From an uncultured Shewanella sp. (GTDB lineage: Bacteria; Pseudomonadota; Gammaproteobacteria; Enterobacterales; Shewanellaceae): a DNA stretch of 64,000 bases. Under the pieces are notes generated by a model, which worked only from the letters and a program-made list of their open reading frames with translations, was not told the origin of the DNA and searched no databases. Of the stretch, positions 57,149-64,000 are shown piece after piece. The DNA is taken from NCBI GenBank assembly GCA_947503555.1, contig CANNEE010000002.1:124001-188000 (forward strand), given 5' to 3'. Both the position numbers and the translations under genes were made by a program. Position 1 is the first letter of the stretch, and every line of letters begins with the position of its first letter.

Positions 57149-59629
57149 TTAGGCCTTCATCACTTTTACTGGACACTTCTTAAAGTCTGTCTCTTTTGAC
57201 AGAGGATCGGTCGCGTCGAGTAGGAGTTTGTTAACCAATTGGCGCGCATCGAAGAACGGCATAAATACCAGTCCAACAGGCGGCTTGTTACGGCCTTTGG
57301 TTTCCACACGGGTACGAACTTCACCACGAGGCGAAGCAACGATGACTTCATCACCACGCTTGAGGCCACGCTTACGCGCGTCATCTGGATGCATAAAGAC
57401 TTGGGCATCAGAATATGCGCGTTGTAGCTCAGGTACACGAGCCGTCATAGAGCCTGTGTGCCAATGCTCAAGGATACGACCTGTGGACATCCATAGATCG
57501 TACTCTTCGTTTGGTACCTCTGCTGGTGGCTCATAAGGTAGGGCGAAAATAACAGCCTTACCATCTGGCTTACCGTAGAAGTTAAAGTCTTGGCCAGGCT
57601 TAACATAGGGGTCACCCTGTACAAAGCGGCGTAGGGTTTCTTTACCATCAACAACAGGCCAGCGTAGACCACGGCCAGCGTGATAGGTATCAAAATCAGC
57701 AAGGTCATGCTTATGGCCACGGCCAAAGGCGGCATACTCTTCGTATAGACCTTTCTGTAGATAGAAACCAAAGTGCTCGCTCTCGTCGTTCATCTCACCT
57801 TTACAGTCAGAGGTTGGGTACTTATCGACGACGCCGTTAGCAAATAGGACATCATAAAGTGTCTTATCAGCGTACTCAGGCTTCTTAGCGATAAGCTCAG
57901 CAGGCCAGACTTCAGACACTTTAAAGCGCTTGGAGAACTCAACTAGCTGCCATAGATCTGACTTAGCACCTTCATGTGGCTTAACTTGTTGGTGCCACAT
58001 CTGAGTACGACGCTCAGCGTTACCATAAGCCCCTTCTTTTTCAACCCACATAGCGGTAGGTAGAATCAAGTCAGCAGCGGTAGCTGTGACTGTTGGGTAT
58101 GGGTCAGAAACAACGATGAAGTTTTCTGGGTTACGGAAACCAGGATAGATCTCATCATTGATGTTAGGACCAGCCTGCATGTTGTTGGTACACATAGTCC
58201 AATAACAATTTAGCTTGCCATCTTTAAGCATACGGCTTTGCAGTACGGCGTGATAACCCGGCTTAGGTGGAATCGTACCTTCTGGTACCTGCCATAGCTT
58301 CTCAGTGATATCACGGTGTGCTTTCTTCTTAACAACCATGTCTGCAGGTAGACGGTGTGCGAAAGTACCCACTTCACGAGCGGTACCACAAGCAGAAGGC
58401 TGACCTGTTAGTGAGAATGGGCTGTTACCAGGAGTCGAGATCTTACCTGTTAGTAGGTGAATGTTATAAAGCATGTTGTTAGCCCATACACCACGTGTAT
58501 GCTGGTTAACACCCATGGTCCATAAGCTCATCACTTTGGCATCAGGATCGGCATAAGCTTTTGCAAGCTCGATGAGGTTTTCTTTTGGTACACCACTCAT
58601 CTTAGACGTGTAGTCTAGAGTGTACTGACTAACATGCTTAGCAAACTCATCAAAGTCGATTGGCGTAGACTTACCATTACCTGGGTTCTTCGCTTTCTTC
58701 TCTAATGGGTGATCTGGACGCAGACCATAACCAATGTCAGTGGTACCTTTCACAAACTTGGTGTGCTTCTTAACGAACTCTTTGTTAACGCCACCGTTTT
58801 GGATAATGTAGTTGGCGATAAAGTTAAGAATGATCAAGTCAGTTTGAGGCTCGAAAACCATAGGGTTATCGGCTAGCTCAAAGCTACGGTTCTTAAAGGT
58901 AGATAGTACGTGAACTTTAGCGTCTTTGTTGCTTAGACGGCGGTCTGATAGGCGAGCCCAAAGGATTGGGTGCATCTCAGCCATGTTAGCGCCCCAAAGC
59001 ACGAAGTTTTCACCGGCTTCGATATCGTCATAACAGCCCATAGGCTCATCGATACCAAAGGTACGCATAAAGCCACCAACAGCCGATGCCATACAGTGAC
59101 GAGCGTTAGGGTCGATGTTGTTGGTGAGGAAGCCTGCTTTATGAAGCTTAGCGGCAGCATAACCTTCCCAAACTGTCCATTGGCCAGAGCCGAACATACC
59201 AACAGAAGTTGGTCCTTTGGCTTTTAATGACGCTTTCCACTTATCAGCCATGGTATCAAGTGCCATATCCCAGCTTACTGGGGTGAACTCACCGTTCTTG
59301 TCATACTTGCCATTTTTCATACGAAGCAGTGGCGAGCTTAAACGGTCTTTACCATACATGATTTTTGATAGGAAGTAGCCCTTAATACAGTTAAGGCCTT
59401 TGTTTACAGGGCTTTCAGGGTCGCCCTTAGTGGCAACGATTTTGCCTCCCTTGGTTCCAACCAGTACGCTACAGCCTACGCCGCAAAAACGGCATGGTGC
59501 TTTGTCCCACTTGATGTTGTCTTTCTGCTCAGCGGCTTCAACGACCTTAACTGGCAGAGTGACTCCAACTGTGGTTGCAGCGGCAACTGCAGCGTTGGCT
59601 TTTAGAAACTCGCGACGGCTAATGCTCAT
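57149..59629 (-). CDS. napA: Periplasmic nitrate reductase catalytic subunit
   Basis: NapA reduces nitrate to nitrite with a Mo-bis-MGD cofactor. The 826-residue protein has a Tat signal (SRREFLK at 4-10), one 4Fe-4S cluster bound by C46, C49, C53 and C81, and the molybdenum ligand C179 in [10 protein letters not shown]. The C-terminal domain closes the cofactor site ([14 protein letters not shown] near 722). The gene overlaps napD by four bases. With no napEF or napC, the operon is the NAP-beta type known from Shewanella. Confidence 0.97.
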   Translation of the reverse strand: MSISRREFLKANAAVAAATTVGVTLPVKVVEAAEQKDNIKWDKAPCRFCGVGCSVLVGTKGGKIVATKGDPESPVNKGLNCIKGYFLSKIMYGKDRLSSPLLRMKNGKYDKNGEFTPVSWDMALDTMADKWKASLKAKGPTSVGMFGSGQWTVWEGYAAAKLHKAGFLTNNIDPNARHCMASAVGGFMRTFGIDEPMGCYDDIEAGENFVLWGANMAEMHPILWARLSDRRLSNKDAKVHVLSTFKNRSFELADNPMVFEPQTDLIILNFIANYIIQNGGVNKEFVKKHTKFVKGTTDIGYGLRPDHPLEKKAKNPGNGKSTPIDFDEFAKHVSQYTLDYTSKMSGVPKENLIELAKAYADPDAKVMSLWTMGVNQHTRGVWANNMLYNIHLLTGKISTPGNSPFSLTGQPSACGTAREVGTFAHRLPADMVVKKKAHRDITEKLWQVPEGTIPPKPGYHAVLQSRMLKDGKLNCYWTMCTNNMQAGPNINDEIYPGFRNPENFIVVSDPYPTVTATAADLILPTAMWVEKEGAYGNAERRTQMWHQQVKPHEGAKSDLWQLVEFSKRFKVSEVWPAELIAKKPEYADKTLYDVLFANGVVDKYPTSDCKGEMNDESEHFGFYLQKGLYEEYAAFGRGHKHDLADFDTYHAGRGLRWPVVDGKETLRRFVQGDPYVKPGQDFNFYGKPDGKAVIFALPYEPPAEVPNEEYDLWMSTGRILEHWHTGSMTARVPELQRAYSDAQVFMHPDDARKRGLKRGDEVIVASPRGEVRTRVETKGRNKPPVGLVFMPFFDARQLVNKLLLDATDPLSKETDFKKCPVKVMKA

Positions 59630-59895
59630 GGTGTTTCCTCACTCTCTTGTTCTAATGGTTCGGCTTGGTGGTAGATCAAACTATTGGATAACACCCCTTT
59701 AAGGGCGTTAATTTTTTCGACGTTATCGAGAATGGCTTTTTGTGTGTCGCCTTCTAGGGTGACAATAAATTTGCCTTCCTCGGTAACAGCGTGAATATCT
59801 GTGCCTGCTAGGGCTGCAATATCGGCTTTGACTTGCTCAACAGCGTCCGCGGTAACATGTACCACTAGGCTAGTTACATGGTATTCCTGAGTCAT
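59626..59895 (-). CDS. napD: NapA-specific chaperone NapD
   Basis: An 89-residue cytoplasmic chaperone that binds the Tat signal of NapA and holds back export until the cofactor is in place. ATG 59895 ([14 protein letters not shown]) is preferred to an upstream TTG at 59916 because NapD proteins begin this way. The ferredoxin-like fold is suggested by [14 protein letters not shown] in the middle. First gene of napDAGHB, with NarP-like and FNR-like sites upstream. Confidence 0.92.
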   Translation of the reverse strand: MTQEYHVTSLVVHVTADAVEQVKADIAALAGTDIHAVTEEGKFIVTLEGDTQKAILDNVEKINALKGVLSNSLIYHQAEPLEQESEETP

Positions 59896-60032
59896 CTCTT
59901 TCTCATACCTATTCAATGATCAATCACTGTCGAGTTAGCTTAGATGGCAAGCTTGATTTAGCAGGTGCTAATAAGCATAGTCGATAGTATTTGGATAACT
60001 ATTGAGTCTAGACCTCACAGATTTTGTGGGTA

Positions 60033-60048
60033 TACCTCGCAAGAGGTA
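60033..60048 (-). promoter_or_regulatory. NarP/NarL-type 7-2-7 site upstream of napD
   Basis: TACCTCG-CA-AGAGGTA is two heptamers in inverted order, 2 bases apart; one matches TACYYMT fully and the other has one mismatch. This is the arrangement that NarP reads in front of E. coli napF. No NarQP genes are in the window. Confidence 0.55.
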
Positions 60049-60061
60049 TTGGCGGCTTTTG

Positions 60062-60075
60062 TAGATCGAGATCAA
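60062..60075 (-). promoter_or_regulatory. FNR-like box upstream of the nap operon
   Basis: On the minus strand TTGATCTCGATCTA has one mismatch to TTGAT-N4-ATCAA. It lies 28 bases upstream of the NarP-type site, an order like that in E. coli napF (FNR upstream, NarP downstream). Confidence 0.5.
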
Positions 60076-60197
60076 AGTTTTTAGCGTGATCTAAATCTCA
60101 GTTTGAAATTTAACCAAGTGCTTTCGCAAAGCCTTATTTAGTATGCACTTTGTATCTAATATGAAACATCTAAGTTACATGTTTGTAAGCTGGTAGG

Positions 60198-60216
60198 GTA
60201 ATGAGAATTGTTATCA
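60198..60216. promoter_or_regulatory. Fur-like box
   Basis: GGTAATGAGAATTGTTATC agrees with the 19-base Fur consensus at 15 positions. It is about 300 bases before napD and points to no clear plus-strand gene. Confidence 0.4.
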
Positions 60217-60349
60217 TGCTTGTGCTACTTTAGATGTAGAGGTTTAGCATTTTTAGAGGGCAAGTTTTCATTAAGCTAATGTAGAAGATTAGCTGTTACT
60301 TAATTGTTGTGTTTATGTTTCGGCTTTTACTGTTTCATTGGGAGTGGGT

Positions 60350-61462
60350 CTAATATCCGGTTAACTCCATGTATCCTTCCCCTTTATAGGTTCCTTGTAC
60401 TTGAATTGGCCCTTCCCAGTACTGAGTGGTGAGTGACATCTTGGCTTTTGGGTTTAATGCCGATAGTTGCAGTTTGATGTTATCTTTGGCTAACTCAAGC
60501 TGCCAAGAGGTTGGATAACGAGTGTCGTCCAAGGTGTGCCACTGGGTCGGCGTGAGCGTAATTTCGTTTGAGTTGTAGTTGTAGCCACTACCATCTTTAA
60601 ACATGCGTCTTGCACTGAAAAAGGTTTGGCTCCCTCTTAATTGAAATAGCATTAAGGTGCTCATGTCGTCTAATCTCAAAGCAAACCAATCCCACCCTTG
60701 CTGATCTTGCTTAAGAAACTGTGAGCTCCACTCTCTATCTAACCAGCCATGGCCTGATACATTGACTGACTTGCCGTCGACATTGACCTTGCCAGTGATG
60801 GCGATAAAAGGCTGACTGTAGTAGTAGGAGGCAACCTGGCCATCTTGGCTTTTTATACTGTAGCCGTTCTCACCTTGACGTTGATAAGGTGCATCTGTAG
60901 TGAGCTGAAGTTGATAGCTAAACTCTTGGTTGGCACCATCGACGTTTAGCGTTGCGGGAAACAGTGACTCTTTGCTACTGCTTTGCCAGCGCCAGTTATC
61001 GAGATAAACCGCAATCGGTGAGCTATCTATACCACTGAGCTTAGGGTGAGCTCTTGACCATTTTTCTTCGGTGAAATGCTGTTTTTGTGTCGTTACTGCG
61101 GCATGGGCCATATAGAGCTGATTACTGGCCCAGTCGTTGTTTGCACTAAGTGATTCTTTTGCTGCTTCTTTTGCTTTAGTTGGCGGTGTCATCGCGATAC
61201 GAAATTGAGTCCATTGCAGCCCTAGTGGCTCACCTGTATCGGTTTTCAGGTTAGCGGTGAGATACCACCACTCAATCTTATAATCAGGGTGGGCGAGATG
61301 ATCACCTGGAAAGCTAAGGGCGCGCTCTGGCGTGACTTTGGCATAGCCTTGCTGATCTTGACCTAATATTTGCCCCATGTTCGATGATGGAGCCTTATCT
61401 GGTGTGCAGGCTACCAAAGTGAGTGTCAGTATAAGGCTGGGGATCCAATAGCTGATTTTCAT
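60350..61462 (-). CDS. AttH/CrtC-like lipocalin-domain lipoprotein
   Basis: A 370-residue lipoprotein. The signal peptide ends LTLVAC, with lipidation at C19 (TPDK follows; not an inner-membrane Asp signal). The body (about 50-365) is rich in beta strands and matches AttH/carotenoid 1,2-hydratase-like proteins: EWWYLTANL near 64-72 and GHGWLDREWSSQ near 238-249. Substrate unknown. ATG 61462 is preferred to 61516, because the latter overlaps the permease gene by 52 bases and hides the signal. The gene follows an FtsX-type permease with two bases between, so they form an ABC-lipoprotein unit. Confidence 0.83.
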   Translation of the reverse strand: MKISYWIPSLILTLTLVACTPDKAPSSNMGQILGQDQQGYAKVTPERALSFPGDHLAHPDYKIEWWYLTANLKTDTGEPLGLQWTQFRIAMTPPTKAKEAAKESLSANNDWASNQLYMAHAAVTTQKQHFTEEKWSRAHPKLSGIDSSPIAVYLDNWRWQSSSKESLFPATLNVDGANQEFSYQLQLTTDAPYQRQGENGYSIKSQDGQVASYYYSQPFIAITGKVNVDGKSVNVSGHGWLDREWSSQFLKQDQQGWDWFALRLDDMSTLMLFQLRGSQTFFSARRMFKDGSGYNYNSNEITLTPTQWHTLDDTRYPTSWQLELAKDNIKLQLSALNPKAKMSLTTQYWEGPIQVQGTYKGEGYMELTGY

Positions 61463-61464
61463 GG

Positions 61465-64000
61465 TTAGAGGATCTCCTGTTGCAAACTTGAGATAAGGGG
61501 CTTTCGTGTCTGCCAATAGAGGGGCAAGGTGATAGCAAGGGCGCCGGTTATCAGAGCTAATGCTATGAGTTTAAAGCAAGCCCACCAATCCCAGATGATA
61601 GGAATCGTCCAGCCAAAGGCTTGTAGCGTGACCTTATTGATTAGCAAGTGGCTTAGCAATGCACCTGTGGGGAGTGCAATAAGGCTAGTGAGAAGAATGA
61701 TGGTCAGCATCTGTGTAAATACGGCGAACCTGAGCTCGAATCGACTGAGTCCAAGTGCATAGAGTCGAGCAAGGGGCGCTTGTCTGGCACCTGTTAGCAT
61801 AACAAGCGCACTAAAGAGTCCTATGGCCGCGACCAGTAAAGTTAAACTATTGAGCACACTGGTGATGGCAAATGTTTTGTTAAACATCTTGATCGCTTCG
61901 ACCTTGATCTTCTTTTGGCTATAGATATCGGCTGCAGAAAGACCAAATTGATTTTGGATTTTTTGGCTTAGCTGCTCAAGATCGGCTTGCTGAGTATTGA
62001 TAGCCAGACTTTTAAAGCTAGCGGTTCGTTTTAATGACAGCCAAAGGGGCTTATTCATCAAAATTTCCCCCATAGGGTTGCCATAGTCGAAATAGATTCC
62101 ACCTATGGTGAGTTGTGTCGAAGCAGCTTGTGAGGATAACAGGGCATTTGAGGCGGCTATTTCACCGAGCTTTATAGTGTCGCCAAGATTCACACCGAGT
62201 TTGACTGCCAGAGGCTCACTTATCATTACGCTTTCGCCTGCAAAGAAGCTGGGCCAAAAGTTATCTATTTGGCTTTTCATTACGCTAGTGTGGCGTAGTG
62301 AATAATCATCCCTTGTGGTGAGGTTGGTGGGAATATCGCGAAACCAAGTGGATACATTCCACTGTTCATAGATGCCGCTAATATTGTTCTGTTTCTCGAG
62401 ATAGCTTTGCACTTGGCTGTATTGGTCTAGACTGGGCCTGAGATAAAGCTCTGCATGTAAGCGATTACCTAACCACTGTCTTAATGTGATATCAAAGCTG
62501 CCGACCAAGGTGTTCATGGCAATATTGGCACACAATGCCAGTAACATGGCCATCATAGCGAGAGACAAAGGAGCGATAAGCTCCCGTGTTTCATTCAATA
62601 TATAGCGATTGAGAAGCTTAGCTTTGGGGGCTAAAGGCAGTTTGGTATTGATTGTTTCCAATCCTCTTGCTCCCCACTTCAGGCTCTGAGGTAGTAGTAG
62701 AGGAATGGCAATAATGACTAGCCCCATCAGTGCTAGGCTGTATTCATATTGAGTGGTAAAGGGGCTGAGTATAAAGGCAATTAACAAGAGTAGGCTTGCC
62801 AGCTTAAATATTTTAACGCCGCTTTGCTCGGCAGTGACTTGCAGTTGAACTCGGCTGGCACTGCGAGCAAGAGGTTGACGACAGAGGGAAAAATAAAGGG
62901 GAAGACAAGCACTCGCTGCCGCAAATAGGGTGAGTAAGATCGCTTGTACTAGCCAGCGCCATTGAAATACGCCAGGTAATAGCCGAGCGCCATAGAGCTG
63001 CTCAAGGGTGATGGCAACCATAGGTTGCAGCCATTGGCTGAGCTGCAGACCAAAGATAAAGCCTGCAAAGCTGCCAATGATGACTAATAACACTAGCTCA
63101 TAGCATAGAGCTAACATGAGCGCGCGGCGTGAAAGACCAAGTTGCAGCAGTTTGGTGATCAGCCCCTGACGCTTCAATAAACTATAACGGACACCGTTAT
63201 AGGCGATAAACAGGCCAACAATGAAGGCCAACAGGCTCATCGCATTAAGGTTTAAATGAAAGCTGCGTGTCAGTGCGGTTAGGGCTTGGCCCTCATCTTT
63301 TTTAAGTATTCTTATGTGCTGAGTATAGTGCTCGCCCAGTACTTGCTTAAGCCTGTTATCGAGTCCCTCTTTAGTACCAAACAGAGCGATATAACTGAGT
63401 TTACCTTGGGCTTTTAGTAGGCGTTGGGCTAATGAGATATCACAGAGAATACGGTTGCCCAGTCCTAGCTCATCATCGAGTGCTATCACCTCATAATATT
63501 GACCGCTAATCCGGATTTCACCTTGGGGAGCAACTCGTTGAGCTTGAGTAGCCGACATTAGCAAGATTGGCTCGCCGATTAATATTCGGGAAAGTGGTAA
63601 TGATTTTGGAAAGGTAAATTTAGCTGTACTCTTAGCAGTATTTTCTGATGGCTTATCCGTTTGCTTCTCTTGAGCTAGGCTAGCGCTCAGGGCGGCAATA
63701 ATATCACTGCCTTGTATGGCTAAGCGTCTTCCCTGAGTATCTTCAACATTGCCTGAGATAACCGCCAAAGGCGAGTCGAAGCCGCTTTGTCTTAGGCGAA
63801 AGTACCAGCTTTCATCCATTCGTCCTTGGTTCGCTAACAGCAGAGCACTGGCTCTTTGACTTAGCAGCTCGGTGGACTCACTATAGCTGCGAATCGCATT
63901 ATCATTGGTGGCTCTGACACCGGTCAGTAGGGTGACGGCCAAAATGATGCCCAATAAGATACCTAATGCTTGCAACGGCGAGTGACGATAGTGATGCAAA
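61465..64000 (-). CDS. FtsX-type ABC transporter permease (N-terminus outside window)
   Basis: The visible 844 residues of a large inner-membrane permease of the FtsX/MacB/LolE class; the true start is beyond the window. A first membrane segment (LGILLGIILAVTLLTGV), a large periplasmic domain, a block of four membrane segments (about 250-435), a second periplasmic domain (about 500-710) and a final block of three or so segments (about 715-830) form a duplicated FtsX layout. The downstream AttH-like lipoprotein suggests an att-type system. Its ATPase gene should lie upstream, beyond the window. Substrate unknown; envelope lipids or lipoproteins are plausible. Confidence 0.85.
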   Translation of the reverse strand, partial: LHHYRHSPLQALGILLGIILAVTLLTGVRATNDNAIRSYSESTELLSQRASALLLANQGRMDESWYFRLRQSGFDSPLAVISGNVEDTQGRRLAIQGSDIIAALSASLAQEKQTDKPSENTAKSTAKFTFPKSLPLSRILIGEPILLMSATQAQRVAPQGEIRISGQYYEVIALDDELGLGNRILCDISLAQRLLKAQGKLSYIALFGTKEGLDNRLKQVLGEHYTQHIRILKKDEGQALTALTRSFHLNLNAMSLLAFIVGLFIAYNGVRYSLLKRQGLITKLLQLGLSRRALMLALCYELVLLVIIGSFAGFIFGLQLSQWLQPMVAITLEQLYGARLLPGVFQWRWLVQAILLTLFAAASACLPLYFSLCRQPLARSASRVQLQVTAEQSGVKIFKLASLLLLIAFILSPFTTQYEYSLALMGLVIIAIPLLLPQSLKWGARGLETINTKLPLAPKAKLLNRYILNETRELIAPLSLAMMAMLLALCANIAMNTLVGSFDITLRQWLGNRLHAELYLRPSLDQYSQVQSYLEKQNNISGIYEQWNVSTWFRDIPTNLTTRDDYSLRHTSVMKSQIDNFWPSFFAGESVMISEPLAVKLGVNLGDTIKLGEIAASNALLSSQAASTQLTIGGIYFDYGNPMGEILMNKPLWLSLKRTASFKSLAINTQQADLEQLSQKIQNQFGLSAADIYSQKKIKVEAIKMFNKTFAITSVLNSLTLLVAAIGLFSALVMLTGARQAPLARLYALGLSRFELRFAVFTQMLTIILLTSLIALPTGALLSHLLINKVTLQAFGWTIPIIWDWWACFKLIALALITGALAITLPLYWQTRKPLISSLQQEIL

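Larger units (their letters stand above)
59917..60349. other. nap promoter region
   Basis: About 430 bases without a gene. On the nap side are a NarP/NarL-like palindrome and an FNR-like box; farther up is a Fur-like box at 60198-60216. A weak dyad, AGCTAAT-N7-ATTAGCT, lies at 60273-60293. Confidence 0.45.

Overview
The window looks like the chromosome of a Shewanella-type marine gammaproteobacterium. The main grounds are a NAP-beta nitrate reductase operon (napD-A-G-H-B with no napC or napE), a fused acetyl-CoA carboxylase, many c-di-GMP and histidine-kinase genes, several FNR/CRP-type boxes, and housekeeping genes typical of Alteromonadales (rraB, rapA, grcA, tcdA, rsmC, rsmE). The species cannot be fixed from this stretch. 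No prophage, integron, CRISPR array, rRNA gene or complete insertion sequence was seen.

Layout. 1-2 kb: end of a metal ABC permease gene, then plsC and rraB. 2-4 kb (minus): a REC-CheX response regulator and a PAS-GGDEF diguanylate cyclase. 4.4-9.1 kb: a crotonase-family gene, a DUF3530 gene and rapA. 9.4-18.9 kb: a PIN-PhoH ATPase, a large hybrid histidine kinase, an exported HExxH metalloprotease and a Ser/Thr kinase. 19-26.3 kb: a Cys-rich small protein, tpm, a porin, tcdA, pepT, a sensor kinase and a SieB-like membrane protein. 26.4-31.2 kb: a 42-residue DUF3149-like microprotein behind two FNR-like boxes, tRNA-Leu(CAA), an M50 protease, a FapA/DUF342 protein and rsmC. 31.4-35.5 kb: a three-gene operon of a small phosphate-binding-like protein, an outer-membrane barrel and a GGDEF-EAL protein. 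35.6-40.5 kb (minus): a run from an exported pyroglutamyl-peptidase-like protein through sprT, rsmE and gshB to an alkaline phosphatase. 40.7-46.3 kb: a LysR regulator divergent from the fused acetyl-CoA carboxylase. 46.7-52.2 kb: grcA, a CPA2 antiporter, a tandem universal stress protein and a P-type ATPase. 52.2-54.3 kb: a second LysR gene in a gene-poor stretch with three strong plus-strand terminators that follow no obvious gene. 54.3-59.9 kb: a DUF5062-like gene, a MITE-like element inserted at the napB stop codon, and the nap operon. 60.3-64 kb: an AttH/CrtC-like lipoprotein and an FtsX-type permease that runs off the window.

How it fits together. A likely theme is anaerobic control. 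TTGAT-N4-ATCAA boxes, perfect or with one mismatch, lie upstream of the Cys-rich protein, the DUF3149-like microprotein (two boxes), the universal stress protein, the P-type ATPase (perfect box) and the nap operon, which also has a NarP/NarL 7-2-7 palindrome. grcA belongs to the same physiology. A second theme is signalling: two c-di-GMP systems, two histidine kinases without adjacent partners, and one eukaryotic-like kinase. The points most worth checking are the FNR-linked microprotein, the tandem gene-less terminators, the MITE at napB, the Cys-to-Ser pyroglutamyl-peptidase homologue, and the binding-protein/barrel/GGDEF-EAL operon.
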